From IMG/VR virus record IMGVR_UViG_3300031825_000028, positions 1 to 41,812 of that record: a DNA stretch of 41,812 nt. One strand, written 5' to 3'. The first letter of the stretch is position 1. Each line of letters opens with the position of its first letter. Shown here one piece after another: positions 15,614 to 24,222 of the stretch. The notes below the pieces were generated by a model. That model saw only the letters and a program-made list of their open reading frames with translations. It had not been told where the DNA came from and made no database searches. The DNA is from a virus. Made by a program: the position numbers and the translations under genes.

Positions 15614-16330
15614 TTATCGTCCGTATCCTGACGGGCTACCGCCGCCCATGAGTGCCCCACCCAACAGCGATGTTCCGCCCGTGGCCGCGCCAACACCCAG
15701 CTTTGCAAGGTTCAGCCCCAGGCCCCAGAGATTGCTAGATCCCTGCATTTCGGCGTTTGCGCTTTGCGTGTTCTGGTTGGCGATGCCGTTTGCGGTCGCC
15801 GTTCCGAGATTGGCGATATTGCTCGCCGTGCCCGTGTAGACCGGAGCCTTCGCGGCTTCCGCTCCCGCCATGCCCGATGTGGCCGACAGTTCCGGCGAGA
15901 CGTAGCCGTTCAGGCGATCTTGCCAAGATCCATATTCCTGGTTCGCCATGTTGCCGGCGCGATCCGACAAGGCCGCCAGCGTGTTGCCGCCAATATCAGC
16001 GCCTCGCGCCGCAGCACTCCGGGCCACGCCATCAAGCGACTGATTGACGGCATAGTTATATCCCGGTCCCGCATGGAAGGCATCGACCGCCCGCGCGTTG
16101 CCATCAGCGCCATTTACCCCGAGGGAGTCGAGACCGAGAGTGGTTGCCGCGCCGTACTTATCGGCCAGCGGCTTGTAATAGCCGCCTGCGGTCGTCAGCG
16201 AATCCAGCGCGCCGGTCTGACCGGTCTGAAGCGCGTTCGTGCCATCGGTCTTGTTCTGCTGAAGCAGAGCAGCATTTTTGGCTGCGGCTTCCTTTGCCGG
16301 GTCGCCCGTGAAAACATCAAATAATCCGAT
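15614..16330 (-). CDS. Ejection-type virion protein with apparent ATC start (238 aa)
   Basis: Open frame from ATC 16330, translating as (M)GLFDVFTGDPAKEAAAKNA..., a typical N-terminus for this class. A consensus AGGAGG (16336-16341) sits five bases before the ATC. An in-frame TAG lies four codons before the ATC and no ATG, GTG or TTG lies between it and the ATC. The first ordinary in-frame start is GTG 16027, which would drop 101 residues of clearly protein-like sequence. The protein is alanine/glycine-rich with a C-terminal hydrophobic patch (LGVGAATGGTSLLGGALMGGG). First of three ejection-type genes (P22 gp7 position). Confidence 0.7.
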   Translation of the reverse strand: MGLFDVFTGDPAKEAAAKNAALLQQNKTDGTNALQTGQTGALDSLTTAGGYYKPLADKYGAATTLGLDSLGVNGADGNARAVDAFHAGPGYNYAVNQSLDGVARSAAARGADIGGNTLAALSDRAGNMANQEYGSWQDRLNGYVSPELSATSGMAGAEAAKAPVYTGTASNIANLGTATANGIANQNTQSANAEMQGSSNLWGLGLNLAKLGVGAATGGTSLLGGALMGGGSPSGYGR

Positions 16331-16341
16331 GGGAGCCTCCT
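16328..16341 (-). promoter_or_regulatory. Consensus ribosome site followed by ATC start codon
   Basis: AGGAGG at 16336-16341 and ATC at 16330-16328 on the leftward strand, five bases apart: ideal geometry for initiation but a non-standard codon. Either true initiation at a near-cognate codon, or an ATG lost by a G-to-C change or sequencing error. Confidence 0.6.
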
Positions 16342-16347
16342 ATCAGG

Positions 16348-16953
16348 CTAAGCTATCCGAACCGCAACAATCATCGAGTCGTTTCCGATCCCTGAAGCAC
16401 TGGCAGAGATTTTTCCGGCGGTAGTGGCGGGGTCTCTCACCGAAACCTTCAAATTCCCAGCCGGGGATGTAATGACCCCTGCCAGCGAAACGTGAACCGA
16501 ACTTATCGTTGCGATATTTTGCTTGAAGTAACTCGAAGCAACTACGGTCGTCCCATCCCAGAGCTTGACCTGATATGCATCGGCAGCCGCCGCGGTGTTC
16601 GTCAAGACAATCGAAGCAAAAACAAACCAAGTACCGGAACTCCCTTGGGCCACACTGGGCCCATCAAAGAAGTTTGCCGTGTTGTTCAAATTGACATCGG
16701 CGCCTAACACGGCGCTGATGCTGGTCAGGCCGGCAAGCAGGCTTTGGCTTGCCCTCGATAGGCCATACCCGAGCGTGAAAGCTCCGGTGGTCGCATCAAT
16801 CGACGTGACGGTGGCAGCAGCCGCCGGAATATCTGATAGCGGCTGAAGCGTCTCAATAAACTTCAGCTTGTCGTACCAAGTCTTGTTTGCGCGCCCCTCT
16901 GCATCAATCAGCTTCTCGCCAATCGTGGGCAGCGTAACCTTTGTCGTGGTCAT
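16348..16953 (-). CDS. Virion structural protein, tail/needle position (201 aa)
   Basis: Starts MTTTKVTLPTIGEKLIDAEGRANKTWYDKLKF, partial: an 'adsorption/tail tip' style N-terminus seen in phage proteins that precede a beta-rich C-terminal domain. The C-terminal half is beta-rich (YQVKLWDGTTVVASSYF, then SVHVSLAGVITSPAG). It overlaps the gp10-like gene by ATGA. In P22 this position holds the tail needle (gp26), but there is no clear coiled coil, so only 'structural' is claimed. Confidence 0.6.
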   Translation of the reverse strand: MTTTKVTLPTIGEKLIDAEGRANKTWYDKLKFIETLQPLSDIPAAAATVTSIDATTGAFTLGYGLSRASQSLLAGLTSISAVLGADVNLNNTANFFDGPSVAQGSSGTWFVFASIVLTNTAAAADAYQVKLWDGTTVVASSYFKQNIATISSVHVSLAGVITSPAGNLKVSVRDPATTAGKISASASGIGNDSMIVAVRIA

Positions 16954-18359
16954 GGAGCCCGAGGCCCGCCAACCAACTCGCCGCCCATCAGTCCGAAGTG
17001 GACCGGATCGGACATGCGGACCTTGAAGATATATCCTTGCGCCCCGGCCGCTTTGATCTGGTTGACACGCACCCGCGTTTTACCAAGCGACTGCCGGCCG
17101 AGCTTGCGAACCCTCGGGATTGAGAACGTCTCGCCGCCATCGACCGAGTAGGAAATCTCAGCCTCTGGATCGGTCGCTATCGGGTCTTCCCCCTCGGCAT
17201 CACCCACCCCAACCGCAAAATCAAAGAACGCCGAAGCGCCGCGCGACCGCTGCGGGAAGTCCTGAAGCGGCGCCGACCAGACTTCGCAAGTCATTGGGTT
17301 GCCGATTTCCTGGTGGATGGCGCTCGAAATCTGCTGCACGTTGCCGGTCAGGGCATCTCCGCACAGCCATTTCCCGAAGGCGTAATAGGTCTGCGTAATC
17401 CGGCTGTAGGTGAGCGAATAGCTGGGCCGCTCATGCCATTTGCCGTTGTTGAGATTGAGCACCCATGTCCATGCCGGGCATGTGATCTGAATGAAAGCGT
17501 GGCCGCGGGAGATATAGGAACACATCTCAAGCGTCGTCTTGTCGCTCACCGCCTCGATCAGAGTATCAAGGTCGGGAGGCGAAACCTTCGTCGGCGTATA
17601 GCCGTCAAGTCGATAGACGGCGTTATCGTCTCCGATGATATGCAACGCCTTTGAGAAATTGTCCTCGTGTCCTGTCACACAGTACGGCCCGCCGATCCCA
17701 CGCGGGATTACCTCGTTCCTCGCCAACGGGAACGGCGACGTTCCTGCATCGACATAGACGCCCGTGGCTTTGTTCCCGAAAGCGTAGTACCGACCGCCCC
17801 AAGTCACGCCACGAAGCAAGCCGCCCGAGTTCTGATCGGTAGTGAATGACAGCGGGTTGACCGTGACGGCGTTAAGATCGGTCGCCCAAATCTGACCGTT
17901 GCCGGTCGTGAAGATGAAATAGCCATCCAGTTGAGCGACCGAATTGACCGCCGGCAAATCAGAGTCAAACGAGTTCGTTACCGCAGACGGAGTAAACGTA
18001 GCAATATTGCCATCGGGGTCCACAAACACCTTATCCGGCGTCGTCGCATTATTGCGGGCAAAGAACCCTTTCTTGGTTCCGTTGAGGTTACCAACATTGG
18101 TTGATGCCCCGCCGGCCGATGTGAACTTCTCAAGCTTGCCACTGAATGCGACATAGAGCGTGCCGCCAACCTCGATAAAGCCACGGCATCCCGTGCGCGC
18201 CGTCGTGCCGAAGTTGACCAGTCCTGGAGACCTATGGCGAACGGCAGCCGCTCGGCCACCCTCGCCCATCGGCTCCGCATAGCAGTTGTAAAGCCTTCCC
18301 GCGCCTTCCGATGCCCGCAAACCCGGCGAGTGAGATACCGGAAAGACGATCTTGGGCAT
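16950..18359 (-). CDS. P22 gp10-like head-closure (packaged DNA stabilisation) protein (469 aa)
   Basis: Length matches P22 gp10 (about 472). The beta-propeller-like pattern of short repeated strands fits: FIEVGGTLYVAFSGKLEKF, VAQLDGYFIFTTGNGQIWATD (partial), GVTWGGRYYAFGNKATGVY, FIQITCPAWTWVLNLNNGKWHER (partial), and a C-terminal domain RVRKLGRQSLGKTRVRV. Such proteins plug the portal after DNA packaging and connect to the tail. Start adjoins the gp4-like stop. Good confidence from order plus pattern, without sequence search. Confidence 0.75.
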   Translation of the reverse strand: MPKIVFPVSHSPGLRASEGAGRLYNCYAEPMGEGGRAAAVRHRSPGLVNFGTTARTGCRGFIEVGGTLYVAFSGKLEKFTSAGGASTNVGNLNGTKKGFFARNNATTPDKVFVDPDGNIATFTPSAVTNSFDSDLPAVNSVAQLDGYFIFTTGNGQIWATDLNAVTVNPLSFTTDQNSGGLLRGVTWGGRYYAFGNKATGVYVDAGTSPFPLARNEVIPRGIGGPYCVTGHEDNFSKALHIIGDDNAVYRLDGYTPTKVSPPDLDTLIEAVSDKTTLEMCSYISRGHAFIQITCPAWTWVLNLNNGKWHERPSYSLTYSRITQTYYAFGKWLCGDALTGNVQQISSAIHQEIGNPMTCEVWSAPLQDFPQRSRGASAFFDFAVGVGDAEGEDPIATDPEAEISYSVDGGETFSIPRVRKLGRQSLGKTRVRVNQIKAAGAQGYIFKVRMSDPVHFGLMGGELVGGPRAP

Positions 18360-18706
18360 CAGAAATATTCGCCCTTGTGGACTTCATAGGTCGGGCGGGT
18401 CGATGTCATCCGGCGAAGAATGGCCTCGTCTGCCATCTTGGCCTGTTCATTGATCGGAGAGCCGAAATCAGGCCCGGCGATATTCGCCAGCAAGCGAGCC
18501 AGCGGCAGGAAAAACGCCACGTCGATGGCTTCGCTGTCGTCGATGTAGACGATCTGGTCCGCGGAAAGCTGGGCAATCAGGGGATCGACCAGCCCGTCGA
18601 AAGTGTCGTCGTCCTCGGTAGACAGGGCCTCGCCGGGCTCGATGATGCCGAGATCCTTCGCAGCCCGCTCCTTCAGTTGATCGCGGGTTTTGGTGATATC
18701 GACCAT
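18359..18706 (-). CDS. Head-tail adaptor, P22 gp4-like (115 aa)
   Basis: Small helical protein directly before the gp10-like gene. Features: MVDITKTRDQLKERAAKDLGI start, LSADQIVYIDDSEAIDVAFFLPLARLLANIA helical core (partial), and DEAILRRMTSTRP near the C-terminus, as in adaptors that bind under the portal ring. Shorter than P22 gp4 (166 residues), so the assignment rests mainly on order and helical layout. Confidence 0.6.
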   Translation of the reverse strand: MVDITKTRDQLKERAAKDLGIIEPGEALSTEDDDTFDGLVDPLIAQLSADQIVYIDDSEAIDVAFFLPLARLLANIAGPDFGSPINEQAKMADEAILRRMTSTRPTYEVHKGEYF

Positions 18707-18725
18707 GGCAAGCCCTCAAAGAAGA

Positions 18726-18749
18726 GCGGCCACCCCGAAGGATGGCCGC
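18726..18749 (-). terminator. Hairpin between capsid-side gene and adaptor gene
   Basis: A perfect 7-bp inverted repeat (18726-18732 and 18743-18749) with a 10-base loop lies in the 51-base gap. On leftward RNA it is followed by a weak U-rich run and then the ribosome site of the adaptor gene. Weaker than the other hairpins; may act as a processing or attenuation site. Confidence 0.5.
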
Positions 18750-18757
18750 CAGTATGC

Positions 18758-19225
18758 TTACGAGAACGGGGTGGCTTCGGAGCCGGTCGCGTGACCGAAC
18801 ATTCGAACCGACCACACGCCAGTAGCCACGTCTTCAAGCTCGACGATATCGCCGGCAAAGCCGCCGCGAGTTGAGCCGTCCATCGTGATGGTAACGCCGG
18901 TCGTGGTCGAGAAACCGCCAAGCGCGGCGGCGTCGTCACCGAACAGATGGGCGAAGCCTTTATAGACATCGCTGGCCGAGGCGGTGACGATCGTGTGGCT
19001 TCCGCTCGATACCGTCGCAGCGATAAAGAAGCGGAGCTTCATACCCGTACCGTTCGCAACGGGCAAGGTCGTGGCAAAGCCCGTCGTGTTGTTGAGGTAG
19101 ATCGTCTGACCGTCGTGCAACTCCTGAGAGAGAGTCGTCGCAGCGGTAATAGAACGAATCCGGCTCTGGCCGGAACGCGCGTCCTGATCCAGAACCGGAC
19201 GGGACGAGTTAAGAGAAGCAACCAT
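18758..19225 (-). CDS. Capsid-associated (decoration-like) protein (155 aa)
   Basis: Beta-rich protein just after the capsid gene, with segments HDGQTIYLNNTTGFATTLP and GMKLRFFIAATVSSGSHTIVTA (partial), ending VWSVRMFGHATG. It reads like a small beta-sandwich capsid-decoration protein. A related layout, though not obviously the same sequence, is found at 21646-22230. AAGGA sits nine bases before the ATG. Confidence 0.6.
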   Translation of the reverse strand: MVASLNSSRPVLDQDARSGQSRIRSITAATTLSQELHDGQTIYLNNTTGFATTLPVANGTGMKLRFFIAATVSSGSHTIVTASASDVYKGFAHLFGDDAAALGGFSTTTGVTITMDGSTRGGFAGDIVELEDVATGVWSVRMFGHATGSEATPFS

Positions 19226-19252
19226 GTTGTGTTGTCCTTTCCAGGTTCAGGA

Positions 19253-20389
19253 TTAATCGGCAGCCGACGAGAAGAAGCCGGTGGCAAGGCCCCATTGCAC
19301 CAAGTTCGATCCGGTGTTCGGGTGTTTCTTGAAGATCTTCGAAACGCCGTAGGCCATTTCGATGCCGGAGCCGGTGATGAAGCCGTAATCATCTTCCTTG
19401 CGGAAGGTGGGCTTCGCCATCTGGCCCCAAGCCATTGCCGCCGCCTGCTGACCGCACAGGAACACGGGTTCGACCCGGTTCGAGGTGGTGCCTGCGGTTT
19501 TCAGGGTGGTCCAGACGTTGGTCACGAAGGACGAAATCTCCGGAACCTGACGGACGATAATGCCGTCGTAAATCTGGTCGCCATCCTGGAACAACGGGTT
19601 CTTGTCTACGCCGTTCTGTTCGCGCGGCCGGGCATCCTTGTTGATGGTTTCAAGGGACTGCTTGAGGTCGCGGAAGGTGTTGAGGCCGGCAAAGGCGACA
19701 TAATACTCGTAGCCGCTGTCGGTCTTGAACGGGCGGATCTTCGGGCTGGCACCCATCGCGATACGCTTCAGCAGCGCCAGATTGGTCGCGGTGAACTTGT
19801 CGTTGGTGGTGTCGAGTTCCGCCAGCGAAAGCGCGTGGGTGGACTTGGTGTTGGTCGTCGCGCTGCCGTACAGAATGCGATCGGTATTCGCCGTCTGCCA
19901 CGTATTGCGCTGACCGGTGGTCGCCAGATCGTACTGGATGCCGTTGACACGGACGCCGGCCGAGGGCTGCGACTCCGACGGCAGCGCCATCAGGGCCGAG
20001 ATCAGTTCGTCGCGCTGGAGTTCCTTACCCCAGTCGGACAGCAGCGGCTTGGCGACGCCGAAGACATCCGAGGCGTCCTTCTGGTTTTCCGCCTTGTTGG
20101 TGACGACAGCGTGGCGGGCCCATTCGAGCCAGACGCGCATGCCGTAGTTGTCGATCATTTCCTCGTTGCCGACCAGCGTACCGGTCGATACACCCGCGCC
20201 GGTCAAGCGAGAGACCAGCGGAATGTTCATCTGTTCGCCGCCGGCCTTCAGTTCGTTCCGGATGCGGATGATCGAGTTGAGCGACGTGCCCATGTAGGGG
20301 GAGAAGAGATTGCCGCGGACGTATTCGCGGTTGATCTCCTGAGTGAACCTGATGAGCTTGTTATTGCTCTGGACGGTGGTAACAGCCAT
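19253..20389 (-). CDS. Major capsid protein, N4-gp56/DUF4043-like (378 aa)
   Basis: The N-terminus AVTTVQSNNKLIRFTQEINREYVRGNLF (partial) followed by YMGTSLNSIIRI, MNIPLVSRLTGAGVSTG and TLVGNEEMIDNYGMRV is characteristic of this capsid family, which forms HK97-fold shells. The middle DELISALMALPSE and later EYYVAFAGLNTFRDLKQS fit the core domain. The order scaffold-capsid matches P22-like heads. AAAGG lies eight bases before ATG. A hairpin terminator precedes it, see 20424-20452. Confidence 0.85.
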   Translation of the reverse strand: MAVTTVQSNNKLIRFTQEINREYVRGNLFSPYMGTSLNSIIRIRNELKAGGEQMNIPLVSRLTGAGVSTGTLVGNEEMIDNYGMRVWLEWARHAVVTNKAENQKDASDVFGVAKPLLSDWGKELQRDELISALMALPSESQPSAGVRVNGIQYDLATTGQRNTWQTANTDRILYGSATTNTKSTHALSLAELDTTNDKFTATNLALLKRIAMGASPKIRPFKTDSGYEYYVAFAGLNTFRDLKQSLETINKDARPREQNGVDKNPLFQDGDQIYDGIIVRQVPEISSFVTNVWTTLKTAGTTSNRVEPVFLCGQQAAAMAWGQMAKPTFRKEDDYGFITGSGIEMAYGVSKIFKKHPNTGSNLVQWGLATGFFSSAAD

Positions 20390-20423
20390 TGTCTTTGCCT
20401 TTCGGCGCCGTCACCATCCGCTC

Positions 20424-20452
20424 AACAAAAAACCCGCCACAAAGGGCGGGTT
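20424..20452 (-). terminator. Intrinsic terminator between scaffold and capsid genes
   Basis: Leftward RNA forms a perfect 8-bp GC-rich stem (20445-20452 with 20431-20438, 6-base loop) whose base runs into six U residues. It sits after the scaffold stop and 35 bases before the capsid ATG. With the capsid downstream it cannot be a full stop unless antiterminated or unless the capsid has its own promoter. Confidence 0.75.
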
Positions 20453-20474
20453 GTTTCTTGCAGTTCGGAAGGTG

Positions 20475-21344
20475 TCAGCGCGTTGCGTGTGCGAATAACC
20501 CCGCGTCGCTCATGTCGCCTGCGTCATCGGACGCGGATTGAGATGAGGGCATTTTGCCGATCGACGGCGGGAGCTTGATGGTGTTGGTTGGTGTCTGTCC
20601 CTGAGGAGGGTTACGAACGCCTGACTGGATTCTCTGCAACTGCGCTGATGCGAACTGCGGATCGGCAAGACGTTTCTCCAGTTCCTGGTTGAACCAGGCC
20701 TGTAGGTCGCCAGCCTTGGACACCTCATTGTAGGTTGAGGCTTCCTTATACCAACCGACGATTTCCCCATACGGGTCCATCGACTGCTTTACGCGGGCCA
20801 CCATCGCGACAGCGCGGGGATCGCCTTTGTTCGCGGCCTGATCGAGCGCGCGATAAGCTTCGGTTACCGTTTCCTGGCCGTGCTCCCTGATCGCGTCTCG
20901 CTGCGAAAAGGTTTCGATGACCTTGCCGATTTTGCTCTCGACTGGATCAATCGCCTGCCGAACGCCATGCTCCAAAAACTTGTTAGGGTCTTCGAATACA
21001 TCGGGGGCTTTCGGTTCTTCCGGCTTTGGAAGTCGGTTTTGCAGTTCCTGGAACTGACGCTGCCATTGAGCCTGAGCCTCGCTGAACCGGCGGTCTGCCG
21101 CTTCCCTCGCCTCTCGCTCCTCTCGCAGTCGCCACGACGGTACGTGTGCCTCGTCCTTACCTTGCGGCTCGGGCTGGGGCACTGCCGCGACTTCGGGTTC
21201 CGCTGGCTTTGGAGCAAAGCGGCCCTGTTCGTCACGGTTTACGCCGTCTGAAACTTCGGGCTCGGGCGCTTCCGCCTCTACCGTGGTTTCAATGGGTTCG
21301 TCAGTCAGCGTAGCGTTAAAAAGTTCCTCGTCGTTGATGTCCAT
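20475..21344 (-). CDS. Scaffolding protein (289 aa)
   Basis: Very acidic, Pro/Glu-rich N-terminus (about residues 1-65), then the VPSWRLREEREAREAADRRF block (partial) and a long charged helix typical of phage scaffolds, ending with a short flexible tail. It would guide capsid assembly and then leave. GAGGA just before ATG. Its place immediately before the capsid gene is diagnostic. Confidence 0.8.
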   Translation of the reverse strand: MDINDEELFNATLTDEPIETTVEAEAPEPEVSDGVNRDEQGRFAPKPAEPEVAAVPQPEPQGKDEAHVPSWRLREEREAREAADRRFSEAQAQWQRQFQELQNRLPKPEEPKAPDVFEDPNKFLEHGVRQAIDPVESKIGKVIETFSQRDAIREHGQETVTEAYRALDQAANKGDPRAVAMVARVKQSMDPYGEIVGWYKEASTYNEVSKAGDLQAWFNQELEKRLADPQFASAQLQRIQSGVRNPPQGQTPTNTIKLPPSIGKMPSSQSASDDAGDMSDAGLFAHATR

Positions 21345-21427
21345 GTTTCCTCAGTGGCCGCCGTTTCGTGGCGAGACGTATGCCGGCATATCGCTGTCGG
21401 CGTGCGGGTAGTCTTGCGGCTATATCG

Positions 21428-21646
21428 TCAGCCGCCAACGATCTCTTTCATCTGATCGTCAGATATTCCGCGCCTGTGGGTGTAGTCGCGGGAAACCTTG
21501 ATCCGATCTTGCGTGAATGTGACCAGTGCGCCGTTATCAAGCGCCACGGTCCAATAATTGTCATGGTCTCCGGTTTCAAAAATGATCGCGTAGCCGTGAC
21601 CCAGCGGGGTTTCGACCGAGATCATTTCATGAAGCTGGATCGGCAC
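21428..21646 (-). CDS. Small hypothetical protein in head operon (72 aa)
   Basis: Start overlaps the upstream stop region at 21646. The first two thirds are beta-type (MISVETPLGHGYAIIFETGD, partial 20; YWTVALDNGALVTF), followed by a basic helix (DRIKVSRDYTHRRG). Resembles a small SH3-like barrel. Function unknown; possibly a head accessory protein. The 83 bases after it hold only a 12-codon ORF. Confidence 0.6.
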   Translation of the reverse strand: MPIQLHEMISVETPLGHGYAIIFETGDHDNYWTVALDNGALVTFTQDRIKVSRDYTHRRGISDDQMKEIVGG

Positions 21647-22230
21647 TATTCCTCAGTAAATTCCACGTCGATGTCGAACAACGCGCCCGTGAAGGACGAT
21701 GTTGCGACCGTGATCTGCGCCCATTCCGACACACCACGCAAAACCAGCGACTGGCCATTGCGGTTGCCGAACAGGAATTCAACGCCGGTCGAAAGCGCGG
21801 TCGCCGGGGAGTACAGCGCACGGGCCGAGGCCAGCAGCGTATTGCCGGCGCCAAGCGTGGCAGCCGTGTAGCTGGTTGCGACGGCGGTAGCGGCGGCATT
21901 GCCGGTATCAAGCAGGCGCGGCGTAACCGCTACAGCGTTGGAAACGGACGAAGCTGCGGCGGTCGTCCGGTTGACCTGGATCAGGACCATGCCGGCGGTT
22001 GTCAGGATGCCATTGCAGGCAATGCGGGTGATACGGACGGTTTTCGTGGCCGAGCCGATGATCTGCATCAGCACGCCGTTGGCCGTAACGACTACGCCAG
22101 AGGTGGCAGAGCGATAGGTCGCCTTACGGCCCTCGTTGTTCGAATAGACCGAACCTGTGGTGTCGGCCTGCTCGGGAACGGTCGCGCCGGTAATCAGCGT
22201 CGGGGCAAGCGAGTTATATTGGATGGGCAT
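21646..22230 (-). CDS. Head-associated beta-rich protein (194 aa)
   Basis: Lies directly after the portal stop (TAA then ATG). Composition is rich in A, T, S, V and G, with segments such as KTVRITRIACNGILTTAGMV (partial) and SLVLRGVSEWAQITVATSSF (partial). It looks like a structural shell or decoration component. No family recognised beyond that; the placement between portal and scaffold is where P22-like phages of this group carry small head genes. Confidence 0.6.
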   Translation of the reverse strand: MPIQYNSLAPTLITGATVPEQADTTGSVYSNNEGRKATYRSATSGVVVTANGVLMQIIGSATKTVRITRIACNGILTTAGMVLIQVNRTTAAASSVSNAVAVTPRLLDTGNAAATAVATSYTAATLGAGNTLLASARALYSPATALSTGVEFLFGNRNGQSLVLRGVSEWAQITVATSSFTGALFDIDVEFTEE

Positions 22231-24222
22231 TTATTCGGCTCCTGCCGGCTGATAGTGGTCGTCGCGCTGCTGCCTGTCGGCGGCCTTGTGCGCGCTGTCG
22301 TGAATGAGTTCGACAGGCGCAAGATTGGCCTGCGTGGTGATGTGGTACGCCTGTGCGTTCTTGTGACCGATCTCGGCCAATGCCTGTGCGTTCTGGATTT
22401 CTGGCGGCAACTCGTACTTCTCGGGCTTCTGTGGCTGGCCCATTTCCGGCGTTGCCGTCTCCTGCGCCTTTGCCACGTTCAACATCGTCTTGGACTTGGT
22501 TTCGTCCACCTTCGCGGCCTCGCCGGCCAACTGGATTTGCTTGGCCTGTTCGGCGGCCGGATCTTGCTGCGGCTTCGAAGCGTCGCGGAATTCCTTCTTG
22601 GCGGATGACGGCAGCGCAGAAGTCTCCAGCAGCACATTGACCGCGGCCTGTGCCTGCGGCGGCGTGAGCATGCCAGCAATGGCGGGCAGCACCTGCGAAA
22701 GTGTCTCGTAAACGTCGGCCTGCGCGTTGACCGTATCCGGGCCTTCATCGAGGATGATATCAACGTCGAGTGAGCCCAGCGCGTTCACCATCGTGGGCAT
22801 ACCGGTACGGGGATCGGTCCCCACGCCGTTAAGCTGGATGAACTGAGCCAGCCCCTGATCGTCGGTCACCCGGATATAGCGCTCGGCGGTCCAGTATTTC
22901 TGGACGGTCGAGAAGATGATCCGGTAAAGCCTGACCTTCCAGCCACGATGGCCCATGATGTACGGGCCAAGCTCGGCCATGCCGGCCTGCTGAAGCAACT
23001 GGATCGCTCGCCCCGACTGGTTCTGAACGTCTCCGATCAGCGCCTGGTTGGGGCCGTAATTATCAAGCTCGTTCTTGTCTTCCTCAAGCAGCTTGGCCCA
23101 GCCGGCGAAATCGAACGATCGATCATCGGCCTTGATGCCTTCATTGACGTTGCCATTGACCAGAACCACGCCATCGTCGCGCGCCCATTCGGTTCGGGCC
23201 TTCTCGACATCCTGCACGCTGCCCTGCGACATAATCAGCCGGCGCGATGCGAGGATATGGTTCAGCTTCGAATGCTTGAAGTTGAACGAGTCCTGAGACG
23301 ACTTCATGTTCCGGACGAAGCCATAACGGTCGCCGTCATGGTCAACGTTGCAGGAAAACATGATGTACTTGCAGGTTTCCCGCTTCTTCTCATCGGTCAG
23401 GTAGGAGCGGCCTTCCATCAGGACAACCGATCCCGTGAAGATGGCCCAGCACCAGCCCTTCTTGTGCTTGTACCAGATGTCAACCAGTCGAATGAGCTTC
23501 TTGGTGCCGTCGAAAGAAAACCACTTCTGCTCACGGTCGGGGTTCGAAGTCAGGTCCGACCCGTCCTCATCCATGCCGCCGATTTCGTCGGCCTTGTCAG
23601 GGAACATGTCCTTGACGGTATCAAGCTCGGTCCACTTGCCGAGGCCCATGAAGCTGGCGTCGGAGAAGTCGCCGCGATAGGAGCGAGGATCATAGAAAAA
23701 CGAATCCGGCTCGACGATTTCAAACCCCACCTCGGGGTCGCCGTGGTCGCCCTGCTCAATCTCGATCTCAACGCCGCCGATGCCGTCGATTGCGCCGTCG
23801 AGCGCACACTCCGGAGATTTGGCTTTCCATTGCTGTTCGTCCAGCACATAGCGAAGGACCGCGGTCGCCAGCTCGGCGCCCTGCGCCTGCTCCGGCGTGC
23901 GGGGATATGCTTTCGGGTCTTGCCGCAGCCGTTCGATCAGGCCAATCGTGCCGTTGATCTTCCTGGCGATGCGGTTCTTGGTCGAAGGCGGTTGCCGGCG
24001 CTTCTTGAGCTTCTTGAGCTGATCTTCCGTCCACTGTGCGCCGTGGTAATAGCGCCGGGCGTCCTTCTGCTCCTCGATTTCAGCCGTCTTGTTGCCGAGA
24101 TAATCGAGGTATGCCTTCTTGCACTTGGATAGCGACCAGTAGTCAGTCTTCCCCGGCTTATCGTTGCTGACGCCGCCAGAAGACGACGCCGCGCCTCCTA
24201 CAGCGTAGCCCGTGCCGTTCAT
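22231..24222 (-). CDS. Portal protein, P22-like (663 aa)
   Basis: Forms the ring through which DNA enters and leaves the head. Size fits P22-type portals (about 725). Visible family pattern: EQKDARRYYHGAQWTEDQ early, KNRIARKINGTIGLI, DPEVGFEIVEPDSFFYDP, KHSKLNHILASRRLIMSQGS and, near the middle, NQSGRAIQLLQQAGMAELGP. The last about 100 residues are helical and Q/A-rich (EQAKQIQLAGEAAKVDE), as in the P22 portal barrel. Immediately follows terminase. Confidence 0.85.
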   Translation of the reverse strand: MNGTGYAVGGAASSSGGVSNDKPGKTDYWSLSKCKKAYLDYLGNKTAEIEEQKDARRYYHGAQWTEDQLKKLKKRRQPPSTKNRIARKINGTIGLIERLRQDPKAYPRTPEQAQGAELATAVLRYVLDEQQWKAKSPECALDGAIDGIGGVEIEIEQGDHGDPEVGFEIVEPDSFFYDPRSYRGDFSDASFMGLGKWTELDTVKDMFPDKADEIGGMDEDGSDLTSNPDREQKWFSFDGTKKLIRLVDIWYKHKKGWCWAIFTGSVVLMEGRSYLTDEKKRETCKYIMFSCNVDHDGDRYGFVRNMKSSQDSFNFKHSKLNHILASRRLIMSQGSVQDVEKARTEWARDDGVVLVNGNVNEGIKADDRSFDFAGWAKLLEEDKNELDNYGPNQALIGDVQNQSGRAIQLLQQAGMAELGPYIMGHRGWKVRLYRIIFSTVQKYWTAERYIRVTDDQGLAQFIQLNGVGTDPRTGMPTMVNALGSLDVDIILDEGPDTVNAQADVYETLSQVLPAIAGMLTPPQAQAAVNVLLETSALPSSAKKEFRDASKPQQDPAAEQAKQIQLAGEAAKVDETKSKTMLNVAKAQETATPEMGQPQKPEKYELPPEIQNAQALAEIGHKNAQAYHITTQANLAPVELIHDSAHKAADRQQRDDHYQPAGAE

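Noticed and set aside
18947-20578. Rightward open frame of about 543 codons opposite capsid and scaffold
   Set aside because: It is a mirror of the GC-rich codon pattern of two clear leftward genes. The product is low-complexity and no ribosome site fits.
21351-21389. 12-codon leftward ORF between the 72-residue gene and scaffold
   Set aside because: Sequence looks protein-like but too short and no start signal; perhaps the tail end of a decayed gene.
22948-24132. Rightward open frame of about 394 codons opposite portal
   Set aside because: Shadow of the portal gene; composition biased and no start signal.
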